Assembly: GCA_002298165.1 (NCBI GenBank) | Contig: DBMI01000042.1 | Coordinates: 1-46,510 of the forward strand | Direction: 5' to 3' | Length of the DNA: 46,510 nucleotides | DNA from: Desulfarculales bacterium UBA702 | GTDB lineage: Bacteria; Desulfobacterota; Syntrophobacteria; Syntrophobacterales; Syntrophobacteraceae | Shown here: positions 1-6,918 of the stretch, piece by piece | How positions within the stretch are numbered: position 1 is the first letter of the stretch | How the letters are laid out: each line of letters begins with the position of its first letter | Made by a program: the position numbers and the translations under genes | The notes under the pieces: generated by a model | Told to the model about the DNA's origin: nothing | What the model saw: the letters and a program-made list of their open reading frames with translations, nothing else | Databases searched by the model: none

Positions 1-28
1 GGACGAGAGGAATTGAACCTCCGACATC
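1..28 (-). other. left attachment site: tRNA 3' fragment (attL core)
   Basis: Read on the minus strand, this stretch ends in a canonical T-arm (GGAGG stem, TTCAATT loop, CCTCT stem) followed by acceptor-strand bases. Bases 1-16 are repeated exactly at 46495-46510. Further into the window the sequence no longer forms an anticodon arm, so this is a 3' fragment and not a whole tRNA. The GATGTCGGAGG run before the T-loop resembles bacterial tRNA-Pro (family knowledge, moderate confidence). It is read as the left end of the provirus, or as one side of attP if the molecule is circular. Confidence 0.7.
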
Positions 29-116
29 ACCCGCAAACATAGACAGGGTAAGGGTCGTTTTGAACCTGCACCAAAGTTGCACCAGTTTACAGTTCGGCCT
101 CAAAGGCCAAATAGCT

Positions 117-275
117 TTAAGCCGGCAGAGGCGTGTTGCCGACAGCCCTCCATTCCAGGTAAGCCAGATAGTCGGCGTTTCGTTCGTCAAAAATCGGTAC
201 CAGAACTTCATCCGAAAGCCGCATGACGTACCTGACTTCTCCGGCTATATCCGTAACCTCCTGATACTGTTCCAT
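117..275 (-). CDS. small hypothetical protein at end of tail operon (52 aa)
   Basis: ATG at 275 is preceded by AAAGGA with 5-nt spacing, and the frame runs to TAA at 117. The acidic product starts MEQYQEVTDIAGEV and ends EWRAVGNTPLPA. It begins 15 nt after the tail-fibre gene ends and is the last gene of the leftward structural operon, where phages often encode small tail-fibre-associated or chaperone proteins. No catalytic motif, signal peptide or membrane segment is visible. The ribosome-binding site and position support it as real; the function is unknown. Confidence 0.65.
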   Translation of the reverse strand: MEQYQEVTDIAGEVRYVMRLSDEVLVPIFDERNADYLAYLEWRAVGNTPLPA

Positions 276-290
276 TGTTTTCCTTTCATT

Positions 291-1424
291 TTACAGGAGC
301 GCCGAAAGAGCCTTGATCACGCCGATTACATATCCGTTGCCGGCCGTAGCCAGGATCTGAAAATTAGCGCACCGGTCATTTAGTGCGCCGGCCGCCACCT
401 CGGATGCGCTCAATGCGGTTCCGGCCGAAATTACACTCATGGATGGGGTAGCCCGCATCTTGACTGGAAACTGATAAACTACGTATCCATAGGCCCCGGC
501 TGCGGATGCCTGGGCCGCCATATCAATTATGCAGTACTGCCTTTGGCATCTCTGCAAAACGCGCTCAGGCGGAAGTGATTCAAAAAGCGTCGCCTTTGAC
601 CCGGCTTCCAGCTGAGCGCCGGTGGTCGTCCAGGTTCCCGATGTAAACGCCCCAATTGAAAACTCGATTTGCACGCCGTTATATGCGCTCACGGGAAGCG
701 CGAGATCTGCGGTAAATATCTGCTGTGACGGGGTAGTCGCGAAAGTGCCATTAGCGAAAGGTGCTGTTACGGTCGAAAAATCATTTGGCGCTGTTGCGCT
801 ACACGCCTTCCATGTGACATTCAGAGATCCACTGGAGCATAGATTTACCTGAAGCTTAGAAGCCGCGCCTACCAAATCGGCTACGTCGTCTCCTGAGATA
901 CGCTGGCAAAAATACACACCAGTGCACCCGGCTCCTCCAGTAAACCTGTAAGCATTACGGTAAAGCGCGCCCGATGGTGCCGATACCTGCTGACCGGTGA
1001 CGTTTCCGCCAGTACATTTGCCCCGCCAAAGATCTACGGCGTGAGCATATGCCGCCCCTGCCGTAAAGGTTTGGGCCGCTCCCGCTGCATGCGAGGTCTT
1101 GACCTGGTCAATGTACATCTCGCCATTGCCCAAGCGGTTTTTGAAAGAGTCAGCATTCGCGGCATAAGCCCCAATGAACGGAATGAAGATGCTCGATGCC
1201 GTGTCCCAATACCCTACGGTTATCCAAACTGTGTTATCGTCACTACGCAACTTTATAAGCTTGTTAACCGTATCTGCCCACCACATATTCGGATAGGTAA
1301 CTTCCGGCTCTGAGGCCCCTGAGTTGTTGGATGCAAGCGCCTGGTCTGCCGCTACTATATCGTCAACCAGGACGGACCCTGGAAGCGGATCATCTTTCGA
1401 AATCGTATACGGATGCTGGCTCAT
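291..1424 (-). CDS. tail fibre / receptor-binding protein (377 aa)
   Basis: Likely distal tail fibre or receptor-binding protein acting at the virion tip. The N-terminus (MSQHPYTISKDDPLPGS) is short and hydrophilic. The middle is Gly/Ala/Thr/Ser-rich beta sequence. Around residues 265-290 there is a GAQLEAGSKATLFE..PPERVLQRCQRQY run, a motif I associate with C-terminal parts of many phage tail fibres. Six or more cysteines are scattered through the chain, which is unusual for a fibre. It follows the 193-aa tail protein by 12 nt and is co-directional with the tail operon. The identification rests on motif resemblance and position; the receptor cannot be inferred. Confidence 0.72.
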   Translation of the reverse strand: MSQHPYTISKDDPLPGSVLVDDIVAADQALASNNSGASEPEVTYPNMWWADTVNKLIKLRSDDNTVWITVGYWDTASSIFIPFIGAYAANADSFKNRLGNGEMYIDQVKTSHAAGAAQTFTAGAAYAHAVDLWRGKCTGGNVTGQQVSAPSGALYRNAYRFTGGAGCTGVYFCQRISGDDVADLVGAASKLQVNLCSSGSLNVTWKACSATAPNDFSTVTAPFANGTFATTPSQQIFTADLALPVSAYNGVQIEFSIGAFTSGTWTTTGAQLEAGSKATLFESLPPERVLQRCQRQYCIIDMAAQASAAGAYGYVVYQFPVKMRATPSMSVISAGTALSASEVAAGALNDRCANFQILATAGNGYVIGVIKALSALL

Positions 1425-1436
1425 ATAAACCTCTCT

Positions 1437-2018
1437 CTACAGGATGATCTCTACCGAATACCCCTCCAGGACAATGGAATCACCGGCATTGGAAAGCTGG
1501 CCGGTAATGGCGATCTCGGACGCCAGGGCGGTATTTATGGAGCTTGTATAGACATCGAGGCCCGAGAGTTGGCTACCCAGAGCCGATGAACAGACCTGGG
1601 AATTGAGGGCGCCTCGATTGCATAAATCTACCTGACCGTGCCCGGAGAGCGTTGTCGTGACTGTTTGAACCGCCATTAAAGACCCCGCCAATCCAGCTCC
1701 GGAAGCACCGAATCGTAGCGCCAAGGTCTTGTTATCCGCGGTACTGTTGTTGCTGTACATAACTGTTATTCTGAGTCTGCTATTGACGCCCAAGACGCCC
1801 GCGGCAATCGGTATAGTTGCCAGCACGAATTCGCTGGTGTCCCCAGTATGAGAAACCTTTACAGCCGATTTTGCCACGGGGATGATTCCGATTGCCCTGC
1901 GGAGTTCGGCTATGGTGATTCTTTTTAATTCGACGGCGCTCAGGTCCCAGATGATGATAGTGTCACCATCGGCGACGTCTGCCCCAAGTAAGGGCGTATA
2001 AGAATCGGCACGCGGCAT
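1437..2018 (-). CDS. tail protein, probable fibre or tip accessory (193 aa)
   Basis: It starts with ATG at 2018, just downstream of the large host-specificity gene (ends 2021), and lies before the fibre gene. The N-terminal 45 residues (DGDTIIIWDLSAVELKRITIAELRRAIG) resemble the short attachment region of phage fibres that begin with a GDxxxxWD-like motif. The rest is a low-complexity beta-rich Ser/Thr/Gly/Ala sequence without catalytic motifs. It probably forms part of a fibre or a baseplate-fibre adaptor. The function is inferred from neighbours and composition only. Confidence 0.6.
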   Translation of the reverse strand: MPRADSYTPLLGADVADGDTIIIWDLSAVELKRITIAELRRAIGIIPVAKSAVKVSHTGDTSEFVLATIPIAAGVLGVNSRLRITVMYSNNSTADNKTLALRFGASGAGLAGSLMAVQTVTTTLSGHGQVDLCNRGALNSQVCSSALGSQLSGLDVYTSSINTALASEIAITGQLSNAGDSIVLEGYSVEIIL

Positions 2019-2020
2019 TC

Positions 2021-4999
2021 TTAGTATCCTTTCGCTCGCCAGTTAATCGACCTCACAACCCCAATTCCGCTGTTTGTTATACGTACCGGAAATCCCGTGG
2101 TTGTGACATTTGCTTGATCAAAAACTAAAATATCCCCGGCCTGCATATTCAGCCGGGTAATCTGCACATGGGGTGGTGCGTGAAACGGAGTAGCAAAGGT
2201 TATAGTGGAACCGGCAGCCAAGAGTGATACGTTGGTGCCGGTGTCCTCGCGATCCGGGACGTCCACGGTGAAGCTGAACCCTTCCAGGAGCGAGGCAACA
2301 CTGGAATCATTACTCGACATAGCAAATCTAAAATCGAAATGCCTCGCTGAGTAAGTGCCCGGCACGAAGTTCTGCCATCCAATCCATACACCGTCATTCA
2401 TGGCGAGGTTTATTTGTGGCTGCGCCCCCGCATACTTGCATAGAGCAGTCTGGAGGATGTCGGGGTCTAAGAGGATATCAGGTTCCAAAAGGATATCCTG
2501 GCTCTGGCTGATGGCACCCAGAACGTAATTTAGCATTACGTTGCATTGGGACTCATAGCCAATGTCCACTTTGTGGCCGACTGGTATGGTGTAATAACCA
2601 AAATCAGCCGTGGTACCATCAGTTACGGGCCGACTGTTATGATCCAAGACATGATCCCCGTTATGGTCGGTTATCGCCCCTGGGGTAAACATCAAATTGC
2701 TGCCACTACGATCCAGCCCCACCAGGGTACCAAGCCAGTTCAGGGCCTTTTCGTCGTAGGTTGCGAGTACGTTTCGCGGCAGCATGCCGCCAGAAATAGC
2801 GATGCTGGAAGGGCTTGCCGAATAGATCTCTACTCCATTCGGGTGCCGGTAATGCGCTGCTACCCAATACGTACCGTCGCCTTGATAAGGAAATTCGGTC
2901 AAAGGAGTGCGGCCGAGAGATTTGGAGTTCGACCAGCTTGCCCCCATGCGGACTTCGTAATCCAAGGTCGGGCGGAAATCCTCGACTTTGGACCAGTAAA
3001 TTCGGGCAATGCCCCCTATGTAGTTGGTATTGAGCCCTGTTACATCGCCGGGCGTGGCTTTGAGTGCGGAGCCTTGGACTTTATACGCGTAGGCCCGGAC
3101 CTGGGAGAGATCCTGAATCGCTTCCTGGTAGAGGTTCCGCCCAACAAATTTAAAATAGAGGGTCTGGCCGATATAGCCCGCATCGAAGGGAAACTTGGAA
3201 ACCAGGCTGTCGAGTCGCACGAACTGACTGCCCGCGGCGTGGGAGGAGATGGGTGATCCGTAAGCTCCCCGAACCAACCATGTCAGGTTGTAGCTATTGA
3301 CAGCGGTAAGGGTCGCGCCCTGGTAGGCGAGCAGTTCGCCGCCGCAATAGCACAAGGTATTAAGTAGCTTTGCATCCTGTTGCGTGCCGCCGGAGAGCGT
3401 ACTGATACTCATGGCCAGGTCAACCGCAAGGGTATGGACGGTATCGACCGCCGGTCCCGCCGGCAGAGGAGCAGAGAGCGTCCCCTGCCTGGCCCGGCCG
3501 ATTATGGACCCAAATTTCTTATATGACTTATCGTCTGTGCTGACGTAGACATCGCAGCCGCCCCAGTTGATGCCGCCCGAGACAGCCAGCCAGATTTCGA
3601 GGTCTTGAGTGAGGAGCCAAGGCGGCTCGAAAATCACCGGAGCATTGGGGTTTCCGCAATCAATGCGATAGTCAGCCCAATAGCCGTTGGTGTTTTGAAA
3701 ATCGTATTTGGCAGCGGCCCCTGTGCCCTGGAGATATTCTTCGAGGGTCACTGTGAGCTTTCCGTCTTCATCCTCGCTGATTTCTTTTACCCTCGCCCAT
3801 TGGCGGTCGAGGCCGAGCTTGACATCGGTAAGGGTTACTATATCCATCGGATCGAGGACGATGTATTTCCAGCCGAGCTGGATCTCGTAGGTGTTGCGTA
3901 CGTTTAACTGGCGCTGCAGGGCGAGCTGCGCGGCCCTCTGAGGCGCCAGCTTGTTGGTGTAGATATGGGCCTGTTTGACATCAGCCGGGCGCGCGCCCCA
4001 GAGCGCGATAGACGCATCGTCCTGAACGGTTATGGTATCGGCGTAAAATCTCAGCCCGGCAGGTCCGCCACCGTCTAAAAACTCATAGGTCATCTGATTG
4101 TAGATGTCGGACTGGTTGACGCGCGAGAACTTTACAGGCTGGCCCTTGTCCAGGTAGTCGTCATCGTTGAGATCAAAAAGCGGGGCGCTCGGAGCAACAT
4201 AATATGTCGAGCTTTCGTCGCCGTAGGGGATGATTTTGAGCTTACCCTGAGTGAAGACCAATGCCGAGTTTGTGAGATCGGCGATCTCGGTGACCATTTC
4301 GGCGGCTGAACGCTGGCTTTCGTAGGCCGGCGAGGCCCAAAATCCGTTATCGTAGCAGTAGCCTCGGTAAGTGCTGACTCCCAGCCAACTTAGATCGTCT
4401 AGGCGTTCCCGTGGCCAGTATGCGCCGTGATACGGATCGCACAAAAAATCGTAGACGATATCGGCCGGAAAAGCCGAATAACCGTCATAGGACCACGAAT
4501 AGGGACAGAGGCCGACTATTTCAAAATTCCAGTTGGGGAGGGAAGCATTGCTTCCGAGACTTAAACCGCAACCCGCCCCATAGGCAATACCGGGATAGCC
4601 GAAAGCATCGTCTGGATGAGAGGTTGTGAGATATCCCCAAGGGTCTTGAGACCCGAAACCACCATACATATAAACCAGGCCCGATTTATCCGGCTCATAC
4701 ACAATGTTGTTAGCCGTCGCATAAAGCACCGAGGTTATAGGCCCGGCGCATAGGCCGAGCATATAGGAACCGAAGTACTCGTAAGATCCGCCACTGTCAC
4801 CCCCACCGCCCATGCCCTTTCCGGCCTGCTGCTGGTTTGGGGTGTAGACAGCGGAAAAATCACTGAACCATAGCAAGTTGCCCTTGACCCGATTACGGCC
4901 GTAGACGAGAGGAAGAACCCCGCCCTTGACCGAACTCTGCACTTTAAACGAGCTGATCTTATTGTCCGTTGTGGACTGTGTAGTACTGCCCCCAAACAT
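2021..4999 (-). CDS. tail tip / host-specificity protein, GTA megatron type (992 aa)
   Basis: Large central tail-tip protein that connects tube, peptidase and fibres. The N-terminus (SSFKVQSSVKGGVLPLVYGRNRVKGNLLW) is the conserved opening of phage tip proteins of the GTA gp15/TipJ class. It is followed by a Gly-rich loop near residue 70 and a phage-tail_3-like region around residues 225-450 (RSAAEMVTEIADLTNSALVF; LKIIPYGDES; QRAAQLALQRQLNVRNTYEIQLGWKYIVLDPMD). C-terminal domains look Fn3/Ig-like and carry a repeated DILLEPDILLDPDIL acidic segment. The order DUF2460, DUF2163, NlpC/P60, then this gene matches gene-transfer-agent and many siphovirus tail tips. Its ATG overlaps the stop of the peptidase gene (ATGA). 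Confidence 0.87.
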   Translation of the reverse strand: MFGGSTTQSTTDNKISSFKVQSSVKGGVLPLVYGRNRVKGNLLWFSDFSAVYTPNQQQAGKGMGGGGDSGGSYEYFGSYMLGLCAGPITSVLYATANNIVYEPDKSGLVYMYGGFGSQDPWGYLTTSHPDDAFGYPGIAYGAGCGLSLGSNASLPNWNFEIVGLCPYSWSYDGYSAFPADIVYDFLCDPYHGAYWPRERLDDLSWLGVSTYRGYCYDNGFWASPAYESQRSAAEMVTEIADLTNSALVFTQGKLKIIPYGDESSTYYVAPSAPLFDLNDDDYLDKGQPVKFSRVNQSDIYNQMTYEFLDGGGPAGLRFYADTITVQDDASIALWGARPADVKQAHIYTNKLAPQRAAQLALQRQLNVRNTYEIQLGWKYIVLDPMDIVTLTDVKLGLDRQWARVKEISEDEDGKLTVTLEEYLQGTGAAAKYDFQNTNGYWADYRIDCGNPNAPVIFEPPWLLTQDLEIWLAVSGGINWGGCDVYVSTDDKSYKKFGSIIGRARQGTLSAPLPAGPAVDTVHTLAVDLAMSISTLSGGTQQDAKLLNTLCYCGGELLAYQGATLTAVNSYNLTWLVRGAYGSPISSHAAGSQFVRLDSLVSKFPFDAGYIGQTLYFKFVGRNLYQEAIQDLSQVRAYAYKVQGSALKATPGDVTGLNTNYIGGIARIYWSKVEDFRPTLDYEVRMGASWSNSKSLGRTPLTEFPYQGDGTYWVAAHYRHPNGVEIYSASPSSIAISGGMLPRNVLATYDEKALNWLGTLVGLDRSGSNLMFTPGAITDHNGDHVLDHNSRPVTDGTTADFGYYTIPVGHKVDIGYESQCNVMLNYVLGAISQSQDILLEPDILLDPDILQTALCKYAGAQPQINLAMNDGVWIGWQNFVPGTYSARHFDFRFAMSSNDSSVASLLEGFSFTVDVPDREDTGTNVSLLAAGSTITFATPFHAPPHVQITRLNMQAGDILVFDQANVTTTGFPVRITNSGIGVVRSINWRAKGY

Positions 5000-5475
5000 C
5001 AGGACCAGCCCTTGTATCGGTAGATGCCTCTAAATTCTTTCGCGAGTGCCGGATTAAACGCCTCCTCGAGCATCACCGTCAAATTCAGCCGGGCATGAAC
5101 CAGCATCGGCCACTCAGTTACAATCGCGCCGTGAGCGGTGCATCGTCCGAACTGATACATGGCGATATCGCCCGGCAATGGAGTCTCGCCGATCCATTTA
5201 TTGCCTTCGAATCGACCATCCAAATCAACTTTTCGGCCATACTGCAAAACGTGCTTTAGATAGAGTTGATCGTTATTGTGTATGTGCCAGTCGGCGGGGT
5301 AGTAGCCCCATTCGATCTTTGGGATCAGACCGGCATTTTCGAAGACGGCGGCCAGGAACAGTGCGCAATCGACTCCCGCGCCCTTCAGGCACTGAGCGTG
5401 ATGGTAGGGGGTCTTGAGCCAGGATAGGGCCTCATCTACTGCGGCCTTGCGCTGGGATTGTTCGAGATCTGTCAT
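4999..5475 (-). CDS. NlpC/P60-family tail peptidase (158 aa)
   Basis: Cell-wall peptidase of the tail tip, homologous in role to GTA gp14, expected to cleave peptidoglycan peptides during DNA entry. The catalytic Cys lies in the GVDCALFLAAVFENAG motif, and the catalytic His in the later CTAHGAIVTEW segment with HARL downstream. I chose ATG at 5475 (MTDLEQSQRK) rather than an upstream ATG at 5550, because it overlaps the DUF2163 stop as ATGA, as its neighbours do, and leaves a normal 150-160 aa length. It sits between DUF2163 and the tip protein, the usual place for this enzyme. Confidence 0.87.
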   Translation of the reverse strand: MTDLEQSQRKAAVDEALSWLKTPYHHAQCLKGAGVDCALFLAAVFENAGLIPKIEWGYYPADWHIHNNDQLYLKHVLQYGRKVDLDGRFEGNKWIGETPLPGDIAMYQFGRCTAHGAIVTEWPMLVHARLNLTVMLEEAFNPALAKEFRGIYRYKGWS

Positions 5476-6320
5476 ATCGCGGTCTCCGGAATCGGTATCA
5501 GCGGGCAGCCGCCAAAACGTGATGAGCTGTTGCCGAATTTGGTATAGCAATCCACCGTGTTTTTGTTGCAGGCGGGGATCAGCGATACGCCCGCTCCGGT
5601 ACTTGGGATGCTCGGGAGTGGGACACTAAGGGTAGCGAAATCAAAATTCCAGGTCTTTATGTGGCGCCTGAAGGAACCCGCCATGAGCATATATCCGTTA
5701 TCGAAATAGCCCGCCGCTTTACCGGTGCCCGGCAGGTATATGGCGCTCAATGTAGACACCGAGCCGCTTACTGTCGCGGCGACCGTAAACGCCTCCCGGC
5801 TTACACCGCACTGAGGATCGTAGAGATTATGGCGGCAATCGGTTTGAAACATCTCGCGGGGCATCTTGATATTGAGCAGCTCGGTATGTGAGTTGACGGT
5901 GATTTGGGCCTCGGACCTGTCAGCATTTATCTCCCCGATTCTGCCCTCAAAGAGCTTATCAACCGTTTCGATGACCGAGCTACCCCAAAATTCAGCGAAA
6001 GCGCGGTCATGTCTGAATTCAGCCCCATCAAAATACCCCTTCCTGAGAGCTTGCAGGAACGGCACACCCTCCACCAGATCAGAGGATGCAGGGTATACGG
6101 TAAGATCGAGGCTATCTACCGATATACCGGTAGACCAAGTCTGACTGCCTTTTTTAACGAGGGGCGTGCTGCTATAGACATTCCCGCCAACAATGAGATC
6201 CAGAGGAGCCCTTGTCAGCCGGATTACGGTTCCCGAAATCAAGGTGATCGTATAGATATCCGCGCTTACATAGTGGTCGGTTGCAACCAGGTCGAAATAT
6301 CCGGGAGATACGGTTTTCAC
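5472..6320 (-). CDS. DUF2163-family tail protein (282 aa)
   Basis: Tail-tip structural protein of the DUF2163 / GTA gp13 type, positioned between the DUF2460 protein and the NlpC peptidase. The N-terminal segment (MKTVSPGYFDLVATDHY..ADIYTITLISGTVIRLT) is characteristic. A Cys-containing C-terminal region (FQTDCRHNLYDPQCGVSR and CNKNTVDCYTKFGNSSSRFGG) fits the conserved C..C..C pattern of this family, where the last part ends in FGG..p.p. Length is normal for the family. It ends in an ATGA overlap with the peptidase gene, implying coupled translation. Confidence 0.85.
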   Translation of the reverse strand: MKTVSPGYFDLVATDHYVSADIYTITLISGTVIRLTRAPLDLIVGGNVYSSTPLVKKGSQTWSTGISVDSLDLTVYPASSDLVEGVPFLQALRKGYFDGAEFRHDRAFAEFWGSSVIETVDKLFEGRIGEINADRSEAQITVNSHTELLNIKMPREMFQTDCRHNLYDPQCGVSREAFTVAATVSGSVSTLSAIYLPGTGKAAGYFDNGYMLMAGSFRRHIKTWNFDFATLSVPLPSIPSTGAGVSLIPACNKNTVDCYTKFGNSSSRFGGCPLIPIPETAI

Positions 6321-6323
6321 AGG

Positions 6324-6917
6324 TTAGAACTCCGTATCGAATTCAATTTTTTGGCACTCCCAGAGCAGGTACATAAAATTCTTGAAGGTCGCGCTGTCCT
6401 CGGTAAATCGGCATCGCCAATAGTAAGCAATGTTAGCGGTAACGATTTTGCCGTTGGCCGGGGGTGTCGTTATGGTGAGAGTGGTTCCGACCCAGGAAAA
6501 ACCAGTGGTAAGCTGGACCCCATCCACAAACGGGACAATGGCGCTCCGGGCCTCGGTGGACCTGAGAGGCTCGAAGTAGCCGCCAAAGCTTCGCCCTACG
6601 GTGAAATACTGATTGGCCCCATTACCCGTGCCGAGTATCTGGCCGGTTACGGCATTGTCGTAGGGGTCGTTATAGAGAAACGTGTCAGCCCGGCCGCCAC
6701 GCGCCAGGAAAAAACCCGCGAGGGATTTCAACTCGTTATGGGCAACATCATCGCGCAGACAATCATAGCTCAGAGTCCATTTCCACCTTGGACCGGCCCA
6801 AAGGGACTGCGCTGTTCGTTTACCGCTTACCGACTCCTGAATTAGAGTCGAGAACATCGGCGTACGCTCTCTATCCCACATGAGCCCGGCTAGAGTGGGG
6901 AAAACAGCGTTACTCAT
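6324..6917 (-). CDS. DUF2460-family tail protein, distal-tail type (197 aa)
   Basis: The opening MSNAVFPTLAGLMWDRERTP and the WKWTLSYDCLRDD..HNELKSLAGFFLARGG segment match the DUF2460 (GTA gp12) family, which forms the distal tail ring linking tube to tip. The next segment (DTFLYNDPYDN..TGQILGTGNGANQYFTVGRSFGGYFEP) is also typical, as is the C-terminal IEFDTEF ending. Length of about 200 aa is normal. The gene lies directly after the tape measure (1-nt gap) and 3 nt before DUF2163, the expected order. Confidence 0.86.
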   Translation of the reverse strand: MSNAVFPTLAGLMWDRERTPMFSTLIQESVSGKRTAQSLWAGPRWKWTLSYDCLRDDVAHNELKSLAGFFLARGGRADTFLYNDPYDNAVTGQILGTGNGANQYFTVGRSFGGYFEPLRSTEARSAIVPFVDGVQLTTGFSWVGTTLTITTPPANGKIVTANIAYYWRCRFTEDSATFKNFMYLLWECQKIEFDTEF

Positions 6918-6918
6918 T

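Noticed and set aside
2546..3256. 236-codon plus-strand frame inside the tail-tip gene
   Set aside because: Antisense to a well-supported 992-aa tail gene, no ribosome-binding site, no recognisable motif.
5904..6845. 313-codon plus-strand frame across DUF2163/DUF2460
   Set aside because: Antisense of two conserved tail genes; composition is that of a shadow frame.
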